DNA from: Candidatus Solibacter sp.
GTDB taxonomy: Bacteria > Acidobacteriota > Terriglobia > Bryobacterales > Bryobacteraceae
Length of the DNA stretch: 9,574 bases
Reading direction: 5' to 3'
Assembly (NCBI GenBank): GCA_026394025.1
Contig: JAPKZC010001151.1
Span: 1 to 9,574, forward strand
Shown here one piece after another: positions 5,618-9,574 of this stretch; position 1 is the first letter of the stretch; every line of letters starts with the position of its first letter. The translations under genes were made by a program, and so were the position numbers. The notes under the pieces are model-generated. The model was not told the DNA's origin, made no database searches, and saw only the letters and a list, made by a program, of their open reading frames with translations.

Positions 5618-6412
5618 GTGCCCGAACTCCCGGAAGTGGAAACCGTAGTCCGCACGATCGCGCCGCTCACCGGGCAGCGCATCCTCGGTGCCGAATTCCG
5701 CAATCTCCGCATCCTCCGTGGCGGCGATCCAGACGCCCTGTCCGCCCGCCTACAGGGCAGCCGGATCATATCCGTCAAACGCTATGGCAAGTTCATCGTG
5801 GCCTCCATTGAAGGCGGCGGATACCTGACGATCCACCTCGGCATGACCGGCCGCCTGCTGCTCGGCGGCACTCCCGGCAAACACACCCACGCCATCTTCA
5901 CCTTCGACCGCGCCACCCTCCTGTTTGACGACAGCCGCCAGTTCGGCTGCATCGAATTCAGCGAGGACTTCCCGCACCGCGTGGCCCGCCTGGGACCCGA
6001 ACCGCTCGAAATCCCCTTCGACCAGTTCGCCGCCGCCCTGCAACGCCACAGAACGCGCATCAAGTCGCTGCTGCTCAACCAGACCTTCGTGCGCGGCGTC
6101 GGCAATATCTACGCCGATGAAGCGCTCTTCCGCGCCGGCATTCATCCGCAAACGCTGACCCAGCGCATACGACGCGACCGCGCCCGCAAACTGTACGATG
6201 CCATCATCGCCGTGCTCACCGAAGCCATCGCCGCCGGAGGCTCTTCGATCTCCGATTACGTCGACGCCGAAGGGCGCAAGGGCTTCTTTCAGATCAGCCA
6301 CCGCGTCTATCAGCGCACCGGCGAACCGTGTACCGCGTGCCAGACTCCCATCCGCCGGGTGCTGGTCACCCAGCGCAGTTCCCACTTTTGCCCCCACTGC
6401 CAGAAACGCTAG
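5618..6412 (+). CDS. mutM: Formamidopyrimidine-DNA glycosylase (Fpg)
   Basis: A 264-residue base-excision repair enzyme, close to the usual length of about 270. It removes oxidised purines such as 8-oxoguanine and nicks the abasic site. The N-terminus PELPEVETVVR gives catalytic Pro2 (exposed after removal of the initiator Met) and Glu3. Lys58 lies in KRYGKFIVAS, IHLGMTG at 72-78, the DNA-binding loop VGNIYADEALF with Asn163 at 161-171, and GRKGFFQISHRVYQRTGEPC at 219-238. The C-terminal zinc finger is complete: Cys238, Cys241, Cys258 and Cys261. The GTG start begins on the base after the Rieske stop, and the fixed PELPEVE start of the family confirms it. Only a weak AGG lies upstream, so translation is probably coupled to the Rieske gene. 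Confidence 0.96.
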   Translation: MPELPEVETVVRTIAPLTGQRILGAEFRNLRILRGGDPDALSARLQGSRIISVKRYGKFIVASIEGGGYLTIHLGMTGRLLLGGTPGKHTHAIFTFDRATLLFDDSRQFGCIEFSEDFPHRVARLGPEPLEIPFDQFAAALQRHRTRIKSLLLNQTFVRGVGNIYADEALFRAGIHPQTLTQRIRRDRARKLYDAIIAVLTEAIAAGGSSISDYVDAEGRKGFFQISHRVYQRTGEPCTACQTPIRRVLVTQRSSHFCPHCQKR

Positions 6413-6432
6413 TCCCGCGCTGTAACCACCAC

Positions 6433-7086
6433 ATGCCGCGGCGCGTCCAGCTTGATGTGAAACGCATTCATCAATACGTTCCGCTGTGCCTTGCGATGCT
6501 CCTGGGTATGGCTTCCGCTAACGCCCAAAGCGGTCTCGATATTAACGTGGGCGTTTCGGGCGCCAATGCCAGGTCCACGGGCGAGCGGATCGAGACTTTC
6601 GGCGACGGCAATTTCTATCGCACTCCGAGTCTCGACGGAGTTTTCATGAATCTGGGCGGCGGCATCATGCTCTCGCCGCGGCTCGGCTTCGGCGCCGAAG
6701 TCACCTTCAAACCACGTCAGTCCGACTATGCCGGCCTCGGCTACCGCCCGATTTTTTATGATTTCAACGGAATCTTGCATCCGCTGCCCGGCGTCAAACG
6801 CGTGGTGCCGGAGTTGCAGGCCGGCCTTGGCGCAGTCAATCTGAAGTATTACTACAACCAGAAAGACTGCAACGTCTTCGAGGGCTGCCCCGGCGCAAAC
6901 ACCCTGGTGCAAATCTCCAACCACTTCCAGTTACACGCCGGCGCGAGCGTGAGCTTCTTCGTGACCCCGCACGTCTACGTGCGCCCGCAGTTCGACCTGC
7001 ATTGGGTACACAACTTCGTCGAGTTCGGAAGCGGTCTGGTGCCGCGGTACGGCGTAAGCGTAGGATACAGATTCGGCGCGGACTAG
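6433..7086 (+). CDS. Small outer-membrane beta-barrel protein
   Basis: A 217-residue exported protein. The N-terminal signal has a basic region (PRRVQLDVKR), the hydrophobic core VPLCLAMLLGMASA and a cleavage region ANAQ/SG at about residues 31-36. The mature part alternates Gly/aromatic strands with polar loops, as in 8-stranded OmpA-like barrels, and ends GVSVGYRFGAD with the last strand near the C-terminus. A Cys pair in KDCNVFEGCPG could form a loop disulphide. The role is unknown; proteins of this type are structural or adhesion-related. ATG at 6433 was chosen, but GTG at 6457 would give a more typical 24-residue signal (MKRIHQYVPL...). Neither has a Shine-Dalgarno. It starts 20 bp after mutM, so it may share its transcript, though no functional link is evident. 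Confidence 0.78.
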   Translation: MPRRVQLDVKRIHQYVPLCLAMLLGMASANAQSGLDINVGVSGANARSTGERIETFGDGNFYRTPSLDGVFMNLGGGIMLSPRLGFGAEVTFKPRQSDYAGLGYRPIFYDFNGILHPLPGVKRVVPELQAGLGAVNLKYYYNQKDCNVFEGCPGANTLVQISNHFQLHAGASVSFFVTPHVYVRPQFDLHWVHNFVEFGSGLVPRYGVSVGYRFGAD

Positions 7087-7091
7087 CTGGC

Positions 7092-7104
7092 CGGCGTTAC
7101 GCCG
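7092..7104. terminator. Short hairpin between convergent genes
   Basis: CGGCG-TTA-CGCCG forms a 5-bp stem between two convergent stop codons. No T-run follows on either strand, so terminator activity is only a possibility. A 10-base direct repeat, ACGCCGAGAG (7099-7108 and 7113-7122), overlaps it. Confidence 0.3.
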
Positions 7105-7110
7105 AGAGGG

Positions 7111-7872
7111 TCACGCCGAGAGCGTGCCGCCCGTGTCCGGCGCGCCCGCCAGATTGTCGAACGACTGCGGCGGATTGTAGTAGAGAATGCGCTGGCAGCT
7201 CTCGCAGAAGAGGACCGATTCGGCGCGTTTCACATCCTGGAAGTATTGCGGCCGCAGCACCATGTAGCATACCGTGCAGCGGCCATCCACCACCTCGGCC
7301 ACCGCCACTCCCTTGCGTCCTTTGCGCACCCGCTCATACTGCTGGTAGGTGGCCGGCGTAACCTCTTTGGCGATACCTGCACGCTCGGTCTCTAACTCGC
7401 CCGCCGCCTGCCGATCCACCGCGGTGCGGTCGCGCGCCAACGCCTTCTCGGCCTCCACCTGTGCCTTCTCTTCTTTCAGCGCTACTTCCGCCGCCTTCAC
7501 ATTCTTCTCCAGCGGCTCGGATTCCGCCATCAGTTCCAGAATGCGGTCTTCCAGCTTGCGGATTTCCTTCTGGCAGAACTCGATCTCATGCTGGAAGGCG
7601 CCGTACTGCTCGTTCGTCTTGGCAGTGAGCATCTGATCCTTGAGCTTCGAGATCTTCTGTTCCTGCACCGGGGTATCGGCTTCGCACTTCTTACGTTCTT
7701 TTTGATTGGCCGCCAGAGCGGCGTGGTCGGCATCGAGCTTGCGCTCATGCGCGCCCAGTTTCTTCTCAATTTCGGCGATGTGTTTGGGCAGGGAAGCGAT
7801 CTCGCGCGCGAGTTCCGCAAGACGATTATCGATTTCCTGCAGGCGGACCACCAACTTCAAGTCGAGGAGCAT
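7111..7872 (-). CDS. Coiled-coil protein with C-terminal C4 zinc ribbon (zf-RING_7 / DUF164 type)
   Basis: A 253-residue cytoplasmic protein. Residues 1 to about 170 are a long, highly charged helical hairpin (for example LQEIDNRLAELAREIASL and EIRKLEDRILELMAESEPL). A zinc ribbon follows, with Cys199-x2-Cys202 (GRCTVCYMVLRPQY) and Cys223-x2-Cys226 (FCESCQRILYY). This is the standard layout and length of the family; the exact role is unsettled, with nucleic-acid or protein binding usually proposed. The tail after 235 is flexible. ATG at 7872 is the natural start because family members begin with a short helix of the type LLxLxxLQEID. There is no Shine-Dalgarno. The gene starts 23 bp after the PfkB-type gene and could be read with it or from the TACACT box at 7883-7888. 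Confidence 0.88.
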   Translation of the reverse strand: MLLDLKLVVRLQEIDNRLAELAREIASLPKHIAEIEKKLGAHERKLDADHAALAANQKERKKCEADTPVQEQKISKLKDQMLTAKTNEQYGAFQHEIEFCQKEIRKLEDRILELMAESEPLEKNVKAAEVALKEEKAQVEAEKALARDRTAVDRQAAGELETERAGIAKEVTPATYQQYERVRKGRKGVAVAEVVDGRCTVCYMVLRPQYFQDVKRAESVLFCESCQRILYYNPPQSFDNLAGAPDTGGTLSA

Positions 7873-7882
7873 TACTTATGGC

Positions 7883-7888
7883 AGTGTA
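7883..7888 (-). promoter_or_regulatory. -10-like box before the zinc-ribbon gene
   Basis: On the minus strand TACACT lies 10 bases before the ATG at 7872, in the 23-bp gap after the PfkB-type gene. It would give a leader of only a few bases. No -35 is evident. The lack of any Shine-Dalgarno makes a near-leaderless transcript worth considering. Confidence 0.3.
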
Positions 7889-7895
7889 GCACGGC

Positions 7896-8825
7896 CTATT
7901 CCGAGCGCCGCAGTTCCACGTGCTTGTAGATCTCCTGCGTCTGCTCCAGGGTGGCGAACTTCATGCCCGGCAGCCGTGCCGACGCCGTCCCCGCCGCCAC
8001 ACCCCAACGCAGCGCCTCCACGCCATTATTCTTACGTTCCATCGCCCAGGCATAAGTCGCCGACAGTGCGTCTCCGGCGCCGATGGGGCACACCGCATCC
8101 ACTCTCGGCGGCAGCGCCTCGTACACTCCCTCGCGAAACGCGCCCACCGCGCCGCGGCTGCCCAGCGAGAGCACCACCGATTCCGGCCCCATCGTGCGTA
8201 TCCGCTCCGCCGCCTCCAGATAGTGCGTGCGCGTCAATAGCGTGCGCCCCAGCAAGCGTTCCGCCTCCTGCTGGTTCGGCGTTGCCACCGTGGGCCGCTC
8301 TTCGATTCCCTGGTGCAACGCCTCCCCATCGGCATGCAGCAGCGTCTTCACCTTCTTCTTGCGCGCCGCCGCGATCAGCCTGCCGTAAAACGACGGCGGC
8401 ACGCCCGGCGGAAGGCTGCCGCAGATCATCAGCCAGGAGGCGCGGTCCAGCGTCTCCTTCACCACCCGCTCCACGCGCGCTACTTCCCCCTTAGCGAGTG
8501 TGGGCCCCGCCTCGTTCAGGTTCACGGTGAGCCCGTGCTTGTCCGTGATGGTCAGGTTGGTGCGAATCTCGTTCTCCACCGGCACCGCCTGAAACGGCAG
8601 TCCGTCGCTCTGCAAATGTTCTTGCAGACGTTTCCCGGCGTCGCCCCCGCAAATCAGCACGGCCAGGGTTTGCCCGCCGAAGGAGTGGATCACGCACGAT
8701 GCGTTGATGCCGCGTCCGCCCGCCGATTCGTGGCTGGAATTGATGTACGCGCGGTCTTCAAACGCCAACCGGTCGACGCTGATCACCCGGTCAATCGTTG
8801 GATTAATAGTGAGAGTGACAATCAA
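7896..8825 (-). CDS. PfkB-family sugar-phosphate kinase (1-phosphofructokinase type)
   Basis: A 309-residue ribokinase-superfamily enzyme that transfers phosphate from ATP to a phosphorylated hexose. Visible family marks are TINPTIDRVISVD at 6-18 (substrate lid), GGRGINAS at 36-43 (first PfkB signature, usually GGKGxN), CGSLPPGVP at 135-143, TPNQQEAERLLG at 182-193, LSLGSRGAVG at 219-228 and PIGAGDALSA at 247-256 with catalytic base Asp252. Length is typical. The N-terminus and NPTIDR place it with the FruK/PfkB/LacC subgroup. Substrates of this group include fructose-1-phosphate, fructose-6-phosphate and tagatose-6-phosphate, and sequence alone does not decide; no PTS genes are near. The start is TTG at 8825, fixed by the conserved IVTLTINP beginning. 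There is no Shine-Dalgarno. It follows thiL by 46 bp. Confidence 0.9.
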   Translation of the reverse strand: MIVTLTINPTIDRVISVDRLAFEDRAYINSSHESAGGRGINASCVIHSFGGQTLAVLICGGDAGKRLQEHLQSDGLPFQAVPVENEIRTNLTITDKHGLTVNLNEAGPTLAKGEVARVERVVKETLDRASWLMICGSLPPGVPPSFYGRLIAAARKKKVKTLLHADGEALHQGIEERPTVATPNQQEAERLLGRTLLTRTHYLEAAERIRTMGPESVVLSLGSRGAVGAFREGVYEALPPRVDAVCPIGAGDALSATYAWAMERKNNGVEALRWGVAAGTASARLPGMKFATLEQTQEIYKHVELRRSE

Positions 8826-8831
8826 GTCTAA

Positions 8832-8837
8832 AGTTTA
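8832..8837 (-). promoter_or_regulatory. -10-like box before the PfkB-family gene
   Basis: On the minus strand TAAACT lies 6 bases before the TTG start at 8825. It matches the -10 pattern TAnnnT. No -35 or Shine-Dalgarno is seen. If used, transcription would begin at the start codon itself. Confidence 0.35.
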
Positions 8838-8853
8838 CCCCGCAATTCCGGCT

Positions 8854-8870
8854 CTTGCCGCTTCGGCAGG
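8854..8870 (-). terminator. Hairpin after thiL
   Basis: Directly after the thiL stop, CCTGCCG-AAG-CGGCAAG (minus strand) can form a 7-bp stem with one G-T pair and a 3-base loop. No T-run follows. It could be a weak terminator, a processing site or an attenuator before the PfkB-family gene. Confidence 0.35.
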
Positions 8871-8871
8871 T

Positions 8872-9574
8872 TCATGGGTGGCGCAGGTGGTCGTACCCAA
8901 GCGGGGGGAGAGGCTCGCCGTCCATCTCCACGGCGCCCGCCGTTCCCCTACGCATGGTGCCAATTCGTGTCAGCGCCAGCCCCTCGAATTCATCCGGCAC
9001 CCGGACGCGCGCCGGAACCGTGAATAGTAGTTCGTAATCCTCCCCGCCGTGCAGCGCCTGTTCGAGCGTGGCCCCGCGATACACGGGCGGAGCGGATATC
9101 TCCGCGCGCAGCCCCGAAGCGGAGCACAACCGGTGCAGATCGAGCGAGAGCCCGTCGCTCAGGTCCATCGCCGCCGTCGCCCCCAACCGAGCGCGCAGAT
9201 AGCGCCCCAATGCCAGGCGCGGCTGCGGCCGCTTATGCCGCAACCAGGCCCTGCCGCGCCGGGTCGCGAGGCCCAGCGCCGACCCGCCGAGCGCACCCGA
9301 GACATAGACGGCGTCGCCAGCGCGTGCCCCGTCCCGCCGCAGCGCCGTGCCCCGCGGCACCGTTCCCGCCACCACGATGTCGCACATCACGCGCTCTGTC
9401 CCCGCCAGGTCCCCGCCGATCAACGCCACCCCGGCGCGCTGGGCACTTTCGGCAAGCGCCAGCAGCCCGCGATAGAACCCGTCCATCCATCGCGCATCCA
9501 CCCAACTGGCCAGCGCGAGGGAGAGCAGACAGAACCGCGCCTCGCCACCCATCGCCGCGATATCGCTGAGCCCA
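8872..9574 (-). CDS. thiL: Thiamine-monophosphate kinase, C-terminal part (start beyond the right edge)
   Basis: The last 233 codons and the stop are present; the N-terminal metal- and ATP-binding segment lies outside. ThiL phosphorylates thiamine monophosphate to thiamine pyrophosphate, the last step of cofactor synthesis. Family marks in order from the edge are LSDIAAMGGEAR, IGGDLAGTERVMCDIVVAGTV, GDAVYVSGALGGSALGL, AMDLSDGLSLDLHRLC, HGGEDYELLFTVP and the C-terminal LPPLGYDHL. These are the characteristic Asp-rich and Gly-rich motifs of the PurM/ThiL fold. The stop is TGA at 8874-8872. No other thiamine gene is in view. The next gene in the same direction is the PfkB-family kinase, 46 bp away, with a hairpin in the gap. 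Confidence 0.95.
   Translation of the reverse strand, partial: GLSDIAAMGGEARFCLLSLALASWVDARWMDGFYRGLLALAESAQRAGVALIGGDLAGTERVMCDIVVAGTVPRGTALRRDGARAGDAVYVSGALGGSALGLATRRGRAWLRHKRPQPRLALGRYLRARLGATAAMDLSDGLSLDLHRLCSASGLRAEISAPPVYRGATLEQALHGGEDYELLFTVPARVRVPDEFEGLALTRIGTMRRGTAGAVEMDGEPLPPLGYDHLRHP

Noticed and set aside
5750..6397. 215-codon minus-strand open frame
   Set aside because: Fully antisense to mutM, whose catalytic residues and zinc finger are all intact.
7099..7122. Direct repeat ACGCCGAGAG twice, 14 bases apart, as a tandem array
   Set aside because: Only two short units, partly inside the zinc-ribbon gene's stop region; no evidence of an array.
7706..8494. 262-codon plus-strand open frame
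   Set aside because: Antisense to the zinc-ribbon and PfkB-family genes; the translation is Pro/Ser/Arg-rich without domain features.
1..9574. tRNA, rRNA, CRISPR array, riboswitch
   Set aside because: Read on both strands for cloverleaf ends, regularly spaced repeats and known riboswitch cores; none recognised. A covariance-model scan would be decisive.

Overview
The window looks like chromosomal DNA of a GC-rich Gram-negative bacterium. It encodes two outer-membrane beta-barrel proteins and has roughly 65% GC in core genes (39 of 60 bases at 6001-6060, counted by hand), tightly packed genes and frequent GTG/TTG starts. The protein style suggests an Acidobacterium of the Solibacter/Bryobacter kind. 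That placement is inference from familiarity with such proteins, not from a marker gene. No rRNA, tRNA, CRISPR array, transposase or phage gene was seen.

Left arm, minus strand, about 3742 down to 1: a compact five-gene cluster. In transcription order it holds an OmpR-family response regulator, a stand-alone CheY-like receiver, a porin with an N-terminal coiled coil (DcaP-like), an exported cupredoxin-type copper protein (family often labelled 'methylamine utilization protein'), and a membrane sensor with a double-Cache-like periplasmic domain that runs off the left edge. The last three genes overlap their upstream neighbours by 17, 29 and 4 bp, so translational coupling is likely. Together they look like an envelope sensing system: sensor and copper protein in the periplasm, porin in the outer membrane, two receivers in the cytoplasm.

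Middle, 3743-5311: an accessory patch. It has a ParD-like antitoxin relic with no toxin beside it, then a lower-GC gene of unknown function (GTG start, strong Shine-Dalgarno, two N-terminal membrane helices). Two imperfect copies of a roughly 67-bp block flank that gene. The right copy is the promoter and start region of the next gene, so the patch probably arose by insertion or by recombination between repeats.

Right of the middle, plus strand, 5312-7086: a small Rieske [2Fe-2S] protein, then formamidopyrimidine-DNA glycosylase (mutM) starting on the base after the Rieske stop, then a small outer-membrane beta-barrel protein 20 bp later.

Right arm, minus strand, 9574 down to 7111: the C-terminal part of thiamine-monophosphate kinase (thiL), a PfkB-family sugar-phosphate kinase with a TTG start, and a coiled-coil/zinc-ribbon protein. 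This arm converges on the Rieske-mutM group, with 24 bp between the two stop codons.

Several genes lack a Shine-Dalgarno sequence and carry a -10-like hexamer only 6-10 bases before the start codon, which hints at leaderless or near-leaderless transcripts.
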